Shown here in pieces: positions 6,396 to 14,629 of a stretch of DNA of 24,369 nucleotides (positions are counted from its first letter, which is position 1; every line of letters starts with the position of its first letter). The translations under genes and the position numbers were made by a program. The stretch comes from JAQUVS01 sp964389735 (GTDB taxonomy: Bacteria; Bacillota_I; Bacilli_A; RF39; UBA660). Below the pieces are notes generated by a model that worked only from the letters and a program-made list of their open reading frames with translations, did no database searches and had not been told where the DNA came from. The DNA lies in NCBI GenBank assembly GCA_964389735.1, contig CAYMEJ010000016.1, positions 1 to 24,369 of the forward strand, read 5' to 3'.

Positions 6396-7194
6396 AGTAG
6401 TTGGAGCAGCATTTAAAGAAAATAGTCGTACTTACTATTTTGATATTAATGGTTTTGATATTAAAATAGGTGATACAGTAATAGTTGAAACGGAAAAAGG
6501 TTTTCAATATGCAAAAATTGTAACATCAGTAAAAGAAATGGCACCGGATGATCTTATTTTTCCATTAAAGCAAATAATACGTATAACAACAAAAGAAGAT
6601 GATCTACAATACAGTAAAAATATTACAGATGCTAGTGAAGCAGTTGAATATGCAAAAAAAATAGCAGATTCTTTAAAATTAAATATGAATATTATTGATG
6701 CTAATTATACTTTTGATAGAAATCAATTGTTATTTAACTTTTTGGCTGATGATAGAGTAGATTTTAGAGAATTAGCAAAAAAACTTGCTCAACAATTTAA
6801 AACACGTATTGAATTAAGACAGATAGGTGTAAGAGATAAAGCGCGAGAAGTTAGTGGATTAGGTCCATGCGGTAGAATATTATGTTGTAGTACATTCCTA
6901 ACAGAATTTAACAGTGTTTCTATTAATATGGCTAAAAATCAATATATTTCTCTAAATCCAATAAAAATAAATGGTGTTTGTGGTCGTTTACTTTGTTGTT
7001 TAAAATATGAAGATGAAGTATATACTGATTTAAAAAAGGGACTTCCAAGTATTGGTAATATAATAAGTACTAAAGATGGTAAGGGTAAAATCGTATCTAT
7101 AAACTTGTTCAAAAAAATTATTACTGTTGATATGAAAGAAAATGGTTTTGTAGATTATAATTTTGATGAGGTTCTTAATGGAAGTAATAAATGA
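6388..7194 (+). CDS. ricT: RicT (YaaT), PSP1-domain protein of the RicAFT complex
   Basis: RicT (YaaT) forms with RicA and RicF an iron-sulfur complex that in B. subtilis supports RNase Y-dependent mRNA maturation and the Spo0F-Spo0A phosphorelay, and so sporulation and competence. The 268 residues carry the PSP1 domain (about 55-145). Two cysteine motifs, GPCGRILCC (about 158-166) and NGVCGRLLCC (about 191-200), hold the Cys residues known to bind 4Fe-4S clusters. The start has a strong AAGGAGGT and overlaps holB by 8 bases; trmN6 starts inside its last codons. The holB-ricT order matches B. subtilis. The usual next gene, yabA (initiation control), is not found here. Confidence 0.93.
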   Translation: MYKVVGAAFKENSRTYYFDINGFDIKIGDTVIVETEKGFQYAKIVTSVKEMAPDDLIFPLKQIIRITTKEDDLQYSKNITDASEAVEYAKKIADSLKLNMNIIDANYTFDRNQLLFNFLADDRVDFRELAKKLAQQFKTRIELRQIGVRDKAREVSGLGPCGRILCCSTFLTEFNSVSINMAKNQYISLNPIKINGVCGRLLCCLKYEDEVYTDLKKGLPSIGNIISTKDGKGKIVSINLFKKIITVDMKENGFVDYNFDEVLNGSNK

Positions 7195-7906
7195 TTTAGT
7201 TGGTTATAAAAATTTAAAAATTTTTCAAAATACTGAATGGTTTAAATTTTCTTTAGATTCTGTACTACTACCAAATTTTGTTACTATAAATTTAAAAGCA
7301 AAAAAAATATTGGATTTAGGAACTGGAAATGCTCCAATTCCTTTAATTTTATCTACTAGAACAAAAGCTAGTATAATAGGTGTTGAAATTCAAAAAGATA
7401 TATATGATTTAGCTGTTAAAACTGTAGAAATGAATAATTTATCATCTCAAATCGACTTGTTGAATATTGATATGAAAGAATTGGTGAATATGTATGAATC
7501 AGATACGTTTGATATAATAACTTGTAATCCACCATATTTTAAGTATAATATAAATTCTTCACATCTTAATGATGACATTCATAAGACAATTGCAAGACAT
7601 GAAAAATACATTAATTTACAAGATATAATAAAAATATCAAAGAAATTATTGAAAAATAATGGTATACTTGCAATGGTACATAGAACAGAACGTTTATTGG
7701 ATATTATCAAATTAATGGCAGATAATAATATTGAGGTAAAAAAAATTCAATTTGTTTATTCTAAACCAAATATTGATGCAGAAATGGTTTTGATTGAAGG
7801 AAGAAAAAATGGTAATCCTGGTTTAAAAGTATTAAAACCAATTTATGTTTATGATGAGAATGGTTTATACACAAAAGATGTTAATAAAATATTTATTGGA
7901 GAGTGA
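7178..7906 (+). CDS. trmN6: tRNA adenine-N6 methyltransferase family protein (TrmN6/YabB)
   Basis: This belongs to the class I SAM-dependent methyltransferases related to E. coli TrmN6, which methylates A37 of tRNA1(Val); the position matches B. subtilis yabB. The 242-residue protein contains ILDLGTGNAPIPL (SAM-binding motif I, about 44-56), the acidic GVEI of motif II, and NPPY (about 120-123), the motif of amino-group methyltransferases acting on adenine or glutamine. The chosen ATG at 7178 has TGAGGT at 7167-7172 and overlaps ricT by 17 bases; an in-frame ATG at 7166 lacks a ribosome site. The exact tRNA substrate cannot be told from sequence. The yazA (GIY-YIG) gene that follows in B. subtilis is missing. 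Confidence 0.88.
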   Translation: MEVINDLVGYKNLKIFQNTEWFKFSLDSVLLPNFVTINLKAKKILDLGTGNAPIPLILSTRTKASIIGVEIQKDIYDLAVKTVEMNNLSSQIDLLNIDMKELVNMYESDTFDIITCNPPYFKYNINSSHLNDDIHKTIARHEKYINLQDIIKISKKLLKNNGILAMVHRTERLLDIIKLMADNNIEVKKIQFVYSKPNIDAEMVLIEGRKNGNPGLKVLKPIYVYDENGLYTKDVNKIFIGE

Positions 7907-7911
7907 TATAG

Positions 7912-8757
7912 ATGTTACAAAAAAGTTATGACAATACTCCTACATTATTTTTAATACCTACGCCTATTGGTAATATGGAAGATATTACTTTTAGAGCAGT
8001 TACAACATTGAAAAATGTTGATTTTTTGCTTTGTGAAGATACTAGAGTAACTGGTCAATTATTAAAAAAATTAGATATAAGAAAGAAAATGATAAGTTGC
8101 CATGATCATAATGAAGATAATGTTAAAAGAATGGTTATTGATAATTTAAAAGAGGGTAAAAATATTGGTTTAGTAACTGATAGAGGTACACCAATCATTA
8201 GTGATCCTGGATATAAAATTGTAGAAGAGGTAGCCAATAACGGTTATAATGTTGTAGGTTTACCAGGACCAACTGCTTTAATTCCGGCATTGATTATGTC
8301 AGGTGTGAATCCATCACCATTTTTATTTTATGGATTTTTAAATTCTAAATCTTCTAAAAGGAAAAAAGAATTGGAAAATTTAAAGAGAAATTCATATACT
8401 ACTATTTTTTATGAAGCTCCTCATAGAATTAAAGAAACATTGAATGATATTTATAGTGTATTTGGAAATAGAAGAATAGCTTTATGTAGGGAGATTTCTA
8501 AGATGTATGAGGATGTTTATCGTGGTACATTAAAGGATCTACTTATTGATTTAGCAGAATTAAAAGGTGAAATAGTTTTAGTTGTAGAGGGTAATTTAGA
8601 AGTAGAAAATTATGAAGAAATGACGGTTATTGAGCATATTAAATTATATTTAGAAGATGGTATGACAGAAAAAGAAGCAATAAAAAAAGTTTCTGTTGAA
8701 AGAGAAATACCAAAATCATTAGTTTATAAGGAATATCATTTGAATGGAGGTAAATAG
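7912..8757 (+). CDS. rsmI: 16S rRNA (cytidine-1402-2'-O)-methyltransferase RsmI
   Basis: RsmI methylates the 2'-O of C1402 in 16S rRNA, in the decoding centre, using SAM. The 281 residues begin with LIPTPIGNMEDITFRA (about 14-29), the RsmI/tetrapyrrole-methylase start. CEDTRVTGQLLKKL, SCHDHNE, VTDRGTPIISDPGY, and GLPGPTALIPALIMSG follow in family order, then FYGFL and FYEAPHRI. GTPIISDPGY is the SAM-binding loop. Length is normal. It starts five bases after trmN6 with GGAGAGTGA upstream and ends three bases before pth, so it is part of the same transcript. Confidence 0.97.
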   Translation: MLQKSYDNTPTLFLIPTPIGNMEDITFRAVTTLKNVDFLLCEDTRVTGQLLKKLDIRKKMISCHDHNEDNVKRMVIDNLKEGKNIGLVTDRGTPIISDPGYKIVEEVANNGYNVVGLPGPTALIPALIMSGVNPSPFLFYGFLNSKSSKRKKELENLKRNSYTTIFYEAPHRIKETLNDIYSVFGNRRIALCREISKMYEDVYRGTLKDLLIDLAELKGEIVLVVEGNLEVENYEEMTVIEHIKLYLEDGMTEKEAIKKVSVEREIPKSLVYKEYHLNGGK

Positions 8758-8760
8758 TAT

Positions 8761-9333
8761 ATGAAATTAATAGTAGGTTTAGGTAATCCTGGTAAGGAAT
8801 ATGAGAATACAAGACATAATATTGGATTTATGACTATTGATAAATTTGCTTTATCAAATGGAACAAAAATAACTAAAAATAAATTTAATGGATTATATGA
8901 AGAAATTAGTATACACAATGAAAAAGTTATTTTATTAAAGCCACAATCATATATGAATTTATCTGGTGAAGTTGTGAGACGCTTTGTTGATTTTTACAAA
9001 ATAGACATTGACAATATACTCATAATAAATGATGATTTAGATTTATCAGTTGGCTCTTTTAAATTGAAAAAAAGTGGTTCAAGTGGTGGTCATAATGGTT
9101 TAAAAAACATTGAATTAAATTTACATACTAGCAATTATAAAAGATTAAAAATAGGTATATCTAATAATAAAAATATTGATACTAAAGATTATGTGTTGGG
9201 AAAAATAAAAAAAGAAGAATTAGAAGAGTTTAATAGAATTATTGAAATTTCAACTGATTTATTAAATGAATATATATTAAACGATTTTGATGAATTAATG
9301 ACAAAATATAACTTTATTGGAAAAGGTGAATAA
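8761..9333 (+). CDS. pth: Peptidyl-tRNA hydrolase
   Basis: Pth frees tRNA from peptidyl-tRNAs that drop off ribosomes by cutting the ester bond. The 190-residue protein has the family start LIVGLGNPGKEYENTRHNIGF, with Asn10 and the catalytic His20 in TRHN, then KPQSYMNLSG (binding Asn), NDDLDLSVG (Asp), and KSGSSGGHNGLKNIE with His113. Strong GGAGG precedes the ATG. The pth-mfd adjacency is that of B. subtilis, but there this pair lies after spoVG-glmU-prs, downstream of metS; here it lies upstream of metG. mfd begins one base after its stop. Confidence 0.97.
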   Translation: MKLIVGLGNPGKEYENTRHNIGFMTIDKFALSNGTKITKNKFNGLYEEISIHNEKVILLKPQSYMNLSGEVVRRFVDFYKIDIDNILIINDDLDLSVGSFKLKKSGSSGGHNGLKNIELNLHTSNYKRLKIGISNNKNIDTKDYVLGKIKKEELEEFNRIIEISTDLLNEYILNDFDELMTKYNFIGKGE

Positions 9334-9334
9334 A

Positions 9335-12300
9335 ATGGGGGTATTTAATACTTTTTTTGATAAGATAGAAGATAATAATATAGTTTTGTCAGGTATAAAT
9401 AATGAATTATTTTCAATTTATGCTAAAAATACATTAAATAAAGCTAATAAAAATATTATTATTTTGACTTCATCTTTATATGAAGCAAATATGTTATATT
9501 TATCGTTACAAAGTTATACAGATAATGTTTTCCTTTTCCCAATGGATGATTTTATTACTAGTGAAGCAATTGCCATAAGTCCCGATTTAATGATATCAAG
9601 ACTTGAAACAATCAATGAAATAATAAAACAAAAAAACAATAAAATTATAATTACAAATTTAATGGGATATTTGAGATATCTTCCAACAAATAATTTATAT
9701 AAAGAGAAAATAATAAAGTTAGAAGTAAATAATGATTATGATATAGATAAATTAAAAAAAGAACTATATTCTATTGGCTATAAAAAAGAGACATTGGTTA
9801 CAAAAACTGGTGAGTACGGGGTACGAGGTTTTGTAATTGATGTTTTTCCGCTTGGTGAAAAAGATCCTATTAGATTAGAATTTTTTGGTGACTCACTAGA
9901 ATCAATTAGAACTTTTGATCCAGATACACAAAAATCAATTAAGGAGATCAAAAAAATAGAAATTTTTCCTTATAGTGAATTTTTAATATCTGATATTGAT
10001 TTTAATATCGAAAATATTAATCATAAACAATTAAGAAAATTATCTAATAATAATATTAATTCTATAAGTAATTATTTAGATAATCCAATTACAATTTATG
10101 TTGATTATAATCAAATAATGATTTCGTATGAAGCTTTACAAAATGAAATTTTTGATTATCAATCTACTAAAGATCAATCATATAGTGAAAAATATATGTT
10201 TGATTTTAACGAAATAAAAACAAATAAAGTAGTTAGATATAATACTCTTAATAATTATGAAATAGATAAGAATTTTAAAATGTATTCCTATTCTTTTAAG
10301 GAATTGCCTAATTTTAATAGTGATCCTGAATCAATCAAATTATATATTTCTGATCAATTAAAAAAGGGTAAAACTGTAATAGTTTGTATAAAAGAATATC
10401 AAATTTCTAATTTTGTTAAATATATAAATATTCCATATAATAAAACAACTGAAGAAAATATATTTGATAATCAATTGAATATTATTGTTAAAAATATACA
10501 TAATGGATTTATATATAATGATTATATTGTTTTATCTGAAAAAGAATTATTTAATATTAAAGAAAATAAGTCTAAATATAAAACAAATTTTAAATATTCT
10601 TCAAAGATTAAAGATTATAATAAGCTAAATGTTGGTGATTATGTAGTACATAATATTCATGGTATAGGCATTTATAATGGTGTAAAAACTTTAGGAAATA
10701 AAGATTTATTAAAGGATTATTTGGAAATATTATATCAAGGTAAGGATAAATTATATATTCCGGTAGAAAAAATAGATTTAATAAGTAAGTTTTCTGGAAA
10801 AGAAGGTATGGTTCCTAAGATAAATAAATTGAATGGAACAGAATGGGAAAAAGTAAAATTAAGGGTAAAAAATAAAATTCATGATATTGCAGATAAATTA
10901 TTAAAATTATATGCTTTAAGAGAATCTCAAAAGGGTTATGCTTTTTCGAAAGATAATGAATTACAATATGCATTTGAAAAATCTTTTGGATTTGAGGAGA
11001 CTAAAGATCAATTAAGAGCAGTCGATCAGATTAAAGAAGATATGGAATCAATTAAGCCAATGGATAGACTTTTATGTGGTGATGTTGGATATGGAAAAAC
11101 TGAAGTAGCATTTAGAGCTATGTTTAAGGCTGTATTAGACTCAAAACAAGTATTATATTTATGTCCAACGACAATATTATCTAATCAACATTATATAAAT
11201 GCTTTAGAAAGATTTAAAGAATTTCCAGTTAATATTAAATTGTTAAATAGGTTTACAACTACAAAAGAAAAAAAAGAAATTGTTGAAGTAATAAAAAATG
11301 GCACTGTTGATATAGTAATAGGTACTCATAGATTATTGAGTAATGATATTAAACCTAAAAACTTAGGATTATTAGTAATAGATGAAGAACAAAGATTTGG
11401 TGTTGTACATAAGGAAAAGATAAAAGAATATAAGAATAATGTTGATGTGTTAACTTTAACAGCAACTCCTATACCGAGAACATTACAAATGTCACTTGTT
11501 GGTATAAGAAGTTTATCTTTAATAGAAACTCCACCTGTTGATAGGTATCCTATTCAAACTTATGTAATAGAAGAAAATAAAAGTATCATAAAAGATGCTA
11601 TATATAAAGAATTATCAAGAAATGGACAAATTTTCTTATTATATAACAAAGTTGAATCAATAGAAGAAGAAAAATATAAAATACAAGCACTAGTACCAAA
11701 TGCAAAAATAGTTATTGCACATGGACAATTAAGTAAAACTGAAATAGAAGAAAGAATGATGCAATTTATTAATAAAGAGTATGATATTCTTTTATGTACT
11801 ACAATAATCGAAACAGGTATAGATATACCTAATGTAAATACTTTAATAATATTAGATGCTGATAAATTTGGATTGAGTCAGCTATATCAAATAAGAGGAA
11901 GAGTTGGTAGAAGTAATAAAATAGCATATGCTTATTTAATGTACAATCCTAAAAAAATATTATCAGAGACTGCTACAAAGAGATTAAGTGTAATAAAGGA
12001 ATTTACAGAATTAGGAAGTGGTTTTTCTATAGCAACAAGAGATTTATCAATAAGGGGTGCTGGAGATATTTTAGGTAGTGAACAAGCTGGATTTATTGAT
12101 ACAATAGGAATTGATTTGTATATTAAAATGTTAAATGAGGAAGTAGCTTTATTAAAGGGTGAGCAGATAGAAGAAGAAAAAGCAGATGAAAAACCATTGT
12201 TAAATGTATCTACTCATATTGAAGATAATTATGTAGAAGATGTTGATCTTAAAATTGAAATACATAAGTTAATTAATGAGATAGATTCATCGAGTAAGTT

Positions 12301-12634
12301 ACAAGAAATAAAAGAAATAATAGAAGATAGATTTGGTACAATAACAGAAACAATGAATATTTACATGTATGAAGAGTGGTTTGAAAAATTAGCTAAACAA
12401 GTTGATATTGTTGATATAAAACAAACTAAAAACTCTATAGAAATGAGATTTAGTAAAGAAATAACTAAAACAATAGATGGAGAAAAATTATTTACTGAAT
12501 CGTTTAAAATAACTCCAATGTTTAGATTTATGATGAAAAATGAACAATTAATCATAATTTTAGATACAATAAAATTGGAGAAACATTATTTATATTATTT
12601 AATAGATTTATTAAATATAATAAAAAATAATTAG
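9335..12634 (+). CDS. mfd: Transcription-repair coupling factor Mfd
   Basis: Mfd pushes RNA polymerase stalled at DNA damage off the template with its ATP-driven translocase and recruits UvrA. The 1099-residue protein has the complete architecture: UvrB-like N-terminal domains with GVRGFVIDVFPLG (about 164-176), the RNA-polymerase-interacting CarD-like domain starting KLNVGDYVVHNIHGIG (about 430), the helicase Walker A GDVGYGKTE (about 584-592), DEEQRFGV (about 683), the translocation motif TLTATPIPRTLQMSL, motif V/VI ETGIDIPN and QIRGRVGRS, and the C-terminal TRCF domain. The start ATG at 9335 has AAAAGGTGA upstream; an earlier in-frame ATG overlaps pth and has no ribosome site. No clear terminator follows. 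Confidence 0.97.
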   Translation: MGVFNTFFDKIEDNNIVLSGINNELFSIYAKNTLNKANKNIIILTSSLYEANMLYLSLQSYTDNVFLFPMDDFITSEAIAISPDLMISRLETINEIIKQKNNKIIITNLMGYLRYLPTNNLYKEKIIKLEVNNDYDIDKLKKELYSIGYKKETLVTKTGEYGVRGFVIDVFPLGEKDPIRLEFFGDSLESIRTFDPDTQKSIKEIKKIEIFPYSEFLISDIDFNIENINHKQLRKLSNNNINSISNYLDNPITIYVDYNQIMISYEALQNEIFDYQSTKDQSYSEKYMFDFNEIKTNKVVRYNTLNNYEIDKNFKMYSYSFKELPNFNSDPESIKLYISDQLKKGKTVIVCIKEYQISNFVKYINIPYNKTTEENIFDNQLNIIVKNIHNGFIYNDYIVLSEKELFNIKENKSKYKTNFKYSSKIKDYNKLNVGDYVVHNIHGIGIYNGVKTLGNKDLLKDYLEILYQGKDKLYIPVEKIDLISKFSGKEGMVPKINKLNGTEWEKVKLRVKNKIHDIADKLLKLYALRESQKGYAFSKDNELQYAFEKSFGFEETKDQLRAVDQIKEDMESIKPMDRLLCGDVGYGKTEVAFRAMFKAVLDSKQVLYLCPTTILSNQHYINALERFKEFPVNIKLLNRFTTTKEKKEIVEVIKNGTVDIVIGTHRLLSNDIKPKNLGLLVIDEEQRFGVVHKEKIKEYKNNVDVLTLTATPIPRTLQMSLVGIRSLSLIETPPVDRYPIQTYVIEENKSIIKDAIYKELSRNGQIFLLYNKVESIEEEKYKIQALVPNAKIVIAHGQLSKTEIEERMMQFINKEYDILLCTTIIETGIDIPNVNTLIILDADKFGLSQLYQIRGRVGRSNKIAYAYLMYNPKKILSETATKRLSVIKEFTELGSGFSIATRDLSIRGAGDILGSEQAGFIDTIGIDLYIKMLNEEVALLKGEQIEEEKADEKPLLNVSTHIEDNYVEDVDLKIEIHKLINEIDSSSKLQEIKEIIEDRFGTITETMNIYMYEEWFEKLAKQVDIVDIKQTKNSIEMRFSKEITKTIDGEKLFTESFKITPMFRFMMKNEQLIIILDTIKLEKHYLYYLIDLLNIIKNN

Positions 12635-12643
12635 GCATTTTAT

Positions 12644-12672
12644 TTGACTAAATTCTTTATAATTGTTATTAT
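12644..12672 (+). promoter_or_regulatory. Promoter of the 12699 gene
   Basis: The -35 box TTGACT (12644-12649) and -10 box TATTAT (12667-12672) are separated by 17 bases. The predicted RNA start near 12679 excludes the in-frame upstream TTG codons and supports ATG12699. Confidence 0.7.
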
Positions 12673-12698
12673 TACTTTATAGTAGAATAGGTGTGATA

Positions 12699-13322
12699 AT
12701 GATGGATGTTGACATAAAATTAATGTTTGAAGAGAAAAATAAAAATATATTAATAGACAATTTAGTTTTTGATTTAAATAAAAATGTTGATTCAATGTGT
12801 GATACTATAAATAATATTTTTAATATGGAATTTGATTTGGCAGTAAAGAATATTATGTCTGTATATCAAGATTATGATAAAAATATAGATATAAAGAAGT
12901 TAAATAAGAAGGTAGAACAAATAAAAAAAGTAATATTAAAAGAGACAATAAAAAACATTAATATTAAAAGAAATATTTTATCAAAATTAATATTATCTTT
13001 AGATTTTAAAGAAGAAACAATGGAAACATATTATAATGAAGTTGAAAAAACTACTTTAGATTTTAAAAATTTGTATAATGAGTCTAAATTTATTGAATTA
13101 AGAAGAAAAAATAAATCGGAATTATTGATTTTATTAGATGAATATAATAATGAATTTGCTTTAACAAGAATAGATAATTATTTTGATATTAGATTATTTG
13201 AAAAATTAATTTCCAAAGTTATATCAGAAGTTTGTTTAAGGGATATTAATTTGTTGAATAAAGCAAAGGAAAGTTATATTAAATATAAAGAAATATGTGA
13301 AGCAACAATACAATCAAATTGA
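12699..13322 (+). CDS. Uncharacterised 207-residue protein between mfd and spoVT
   Basis: I do not recognise this protein. The product is predicted to be mostly helical, rich in Lys, Asn, Ile and Leu, with no signal peptide, no membrane segment, no metal-binding cluster and only two Cys. Charged heptad-like stretches occur at about 60-100 (KKLNKKVEQIKKVI) and 125-165, so a coiled-coil or helical-bundle protein is possible. It has its own promoter (TTGACT-17-TATTAT) and its own terminator overlapping its stop, so it is a single-gene unit. The start ATG has GGTG five bases upstream, the common spacing here. In B. subtilis mfd is followed directly by spoVT, so this is an added gene next to a forespore regulator; a sporulation role is only a guess. 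Confidence 0.8.
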   Translation: MMDVDIKLMFEEKNKNILIDNLVFDLNKNVDSMCDTINNIFNMEFDLAVKNIMSVYQDYDKNIDIKKLNKKVEQIKKVILKETIKNINIKRNILSKLILSLDFKEETMETYYNEVEKTTLDFKNLYNESKFIELRRKNKSELLILLDEYNNEFALTRIDNYFDIRLFEKLISKVISEVCLRDINLLNKAKESYIKYKEICEATIQSN

Positions 13323-13335
13323 TTGTATTTTTTGT
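13308..13335 (+). terminator. Terminator of the 12699 gene, containing its stop codon
   Basis: A 10-bp stem (AATACAATCA with TGATTGTATT) around an AAT loop is followed by TTTT. The TGA stop (13320-13322) lies at the loop-stem edge, so termination is possible only when ribosomes have cleared it. Confidence 0.75.
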
Positions 13336-13363
13336 ATAAAAAAAATAATCTGTTTGAAACTAT
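13334..13363 (+). promoter_or_regulatory. Possible sigma-G-like promoter of spoVT
   Basis: TGTATA (13334-13339) and GAAACTA (13357-13363), 17 bases apart, partly match the forespore sigma-G pattern (TGMATA, CATDMTA: 5 of 6 and 5 of 7). spoVT is sigma-G dependent in B. subtilis. The predicted start is only about 13 bases before the ATG and would crowd the ribosome site, so this is weak. Confidence 0.25.
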
Positions 13364-13382
13364 TTATGAAAGCGAGGTTTTT

Positions 13383-13877
13383 ATGAAAGCAACTGGAATA
13401 GTTAGAAGAATAGATGATTTGGGAAGAATAGTTATACCAAAAGAAATAAGAAAAATATATGATATACAAGATGGTGAAGTGTTAGAAATATATACAGAGC
13501 AAGATAAAATAGTGTTAAAGAAATTTTCTAGTCTATTAAATAAAAAATGGTTGATGGAAATAATTTTAAAACAATTAACGAATATATATAAAGTCGATGT
13601 TTTATTAGTTGATCGAAATGATTTAATAATATCTACTAATAAAACTTTTAATGCTTTATTAGATAATAAAGAAATAAAAAACATGAATGATAAGAATACT
13701 TCTATTCCTATAGAAATATATTATAATGATTTAGAATATAATATTAAAAGGAGTGCAATAGTAGTATTAGGTGATTATAAGGGAACAATATATTTTATAG
13801 CAAAAGATAAAAAAATACTTATGAATGATATTATGGATTATGTATTAGAAATAGTAAAAAAGGCACTTGAAGAATAA
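13383..13877 (+). CDS. spoVT: Stage V sporulation transcription regulator SpoVT
   Basis: SpoVT is a forespore DNA-binding protein that tunes sigma-G regulon genes late in sporulation. The 164 residues start with an AbrB-type swapped-hairpin domain, MKATGIVRRIDDLGRIVIPKEIRK (1-24), continuing DGEVLEIYTEQDKIVLKKFS, then a GAF-like C-terminal domain (about 55-164). The second domain distinguishes SpoVT from AbrB, which is about 95 residues. ATG13383 has GCGAGG upstream; the longer in-frame extension begins inside the previous terminator and is rejected. The mfd-(X)-spoVT order is that of B. subtilis with one gene inserted. Confidence 0.93.
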   Translation: MKATGIVRRIDDLGRIVIPKEIRKIYDIQDGEVLEIYTEQDKIVLKKFSSLLNKKWLMEIILKQLTNIYKVDVLLVDRNDLIISTNKTFNALLDNKEIKNMNDKNTSIPIEIYYNDLEYNIKRSAIVVLGDYKGTIYFIAKDKKILMNDIMDYVLEIVKKALEE

Positions 13878-13895
13878 AAATTTATATGTTATAAT
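13867..13895 (+). promoter_or_regulatory. Promoter of the T-box dut-metG operon
   Basis: The -35 box TTGAAG (13867-13872) and perfect -10 box TATAAT (13890-13895) are separated by 17 bases, with a TGT extension (13887-13889). It overlaps the last codons of spoVT. Transcription would begin near 13902. Confidence 0.85.
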
Positions 13896-13901
13896 CTCAA
13901 T

Positions 13902-14124
13902 ATATTTAATTGTGATGAAGAAAAGAGATATATAATAATCATTTTAGAGAGTCTTTATTGGTGAAAAAAGATATGTAGTTATATATTAGATGGTTTCTGA
14001 ACTAATCATTCGATATTTAGAATGATTCGCTAAAAGCGTTATAATAAGAGTGTATGATTTTATAATCATAAATTAAGGTGGTACCGCGATCATTCGTCCT
14101 TATAAGATGAATGGTCTTTTTTTT
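13902..14124 (+). promoter_or_regulatory. Methionine T-box riboswitch
   Basis: This leader senses uncharged tRNA and lets the polymerase read on when the cognate amino acid is scarce. The conserved T-box AAGGTGGTACCGCG is at 14075-14088. A terminator follows (GATCATTC pairing with GAATGGTC, 14089-14116, then eight Ts). In stem I, AGAAA (13919-13923) pairs with TTTCT (13994-13998), and ATATATAAT (13928-13936) pairs with GTTATATAT (13978-13986). The loop between leaves TAG-ATG-G, placing ATG (13990-13992) as specifier followed by the expected purine: methionine. AGAGAG (13946-13951) and TTGGTGAAA (about 13958) match stem I distal-loop elements. Further hairpins lie at 14004-14027, 14028-14038 and 14054-14069. 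The specifier agrees with metG downstream. Confidence 0.92.
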
Positions 14125-14142
14125 ATTTAAGAAGGTGATAAT

Positions 14143-14628
14143 ATGAGAAAATTTGAAAAAATATCATTTGATCAATTTAAATTAGATGTTTGTGATGATA
14201 CTAATTTATATGATACATTTAATATTCCTGCAAGGAGTACTAAGGACAGTGCAGGTTATGATTTTGAATCTTTATATGATTTTGTTTTAGAACCGAATGA
14301 AATAAAGAAAATTCCTATGGGGATAAAAGCTTCTATGAATACTGGTGAGGTTTTATTACTTGCAGTTAGAAGTAGTATGGGTTTTAAATATAATGTACGG
14401 ATGTGTAATCAAATTGGTATAATAGATAAGGATTATTATAATAATGTTGATAATGAAGGACATATTTGGATAAAAATTCAAAATGAAGGAAAAGAAAAAT
14501 TTGTAGTAAAAAAAGGTGATAAGATTGTACAGGGTATTTTTATACAATTTTTAACTATAGATAATGAAGAAAAAATTGAAAAATGTAGAATTTCTGGAAT
14601 AGGTTCTACGAATGAGGAGAGTGAATAA
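14143..14628 (+). CDS. dut: Deoxyuridine triphosphatase (dUTPase)
   Basis: dUTPase splits dUTP to dUMP and pyrophosphate, keeping uracil out of DNA and feeding thymidylate synthesis. The 161 residues carry the five motifs of the trimeric family: STKDSAGYDFES (motif 1), RSSMGFK (2, binding the phosphates), NQIGIIDKDYYNNVDNEGHI (3, with the catalytic-water Asp and the Tyr stacking on uracil), KKGDKIVQGIF (4), and ISGIGSTN (5, P-loop-like, reading GIGST where many have GFGST). It is the first gene after the methionine T-box, and metG starts one base after its stop, so its expression should follow methionyl-tRNA charging. That pairing is unusual. GAAGGTGAT precedes the ATG. Confidence 0.92.
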   Translation: MRKFEKISFDQFKLDVCDDTNLYDTFNIPARSTKDSAGYDFESLYDFVLEPNEIKKIPMGIKASMNTGEVLLLAVRSSMGFKYNVRMCNQIGIIDKDYYNNVDNEGHIWIKIQNEGKEKFVVKKGDKIVQGIFIQFLTIDNEEKIEKCRISGIGSTNEESE

Positions 14629-14629
14629 T

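Noticed and set aside
12658..12663. TATAAT at 12658 as the -10 box of the 12699 gene
   Set aside because: It is only 8 bases from TTGACT; TATTAT at 12667 has the right 17-base spacing.
14028..14038. CGCT-AAA-AGCG hairpin as a separate terminator
   Set aside because: It has no T tract and lies within the T-box leader, where it fits a stem of that RNA.
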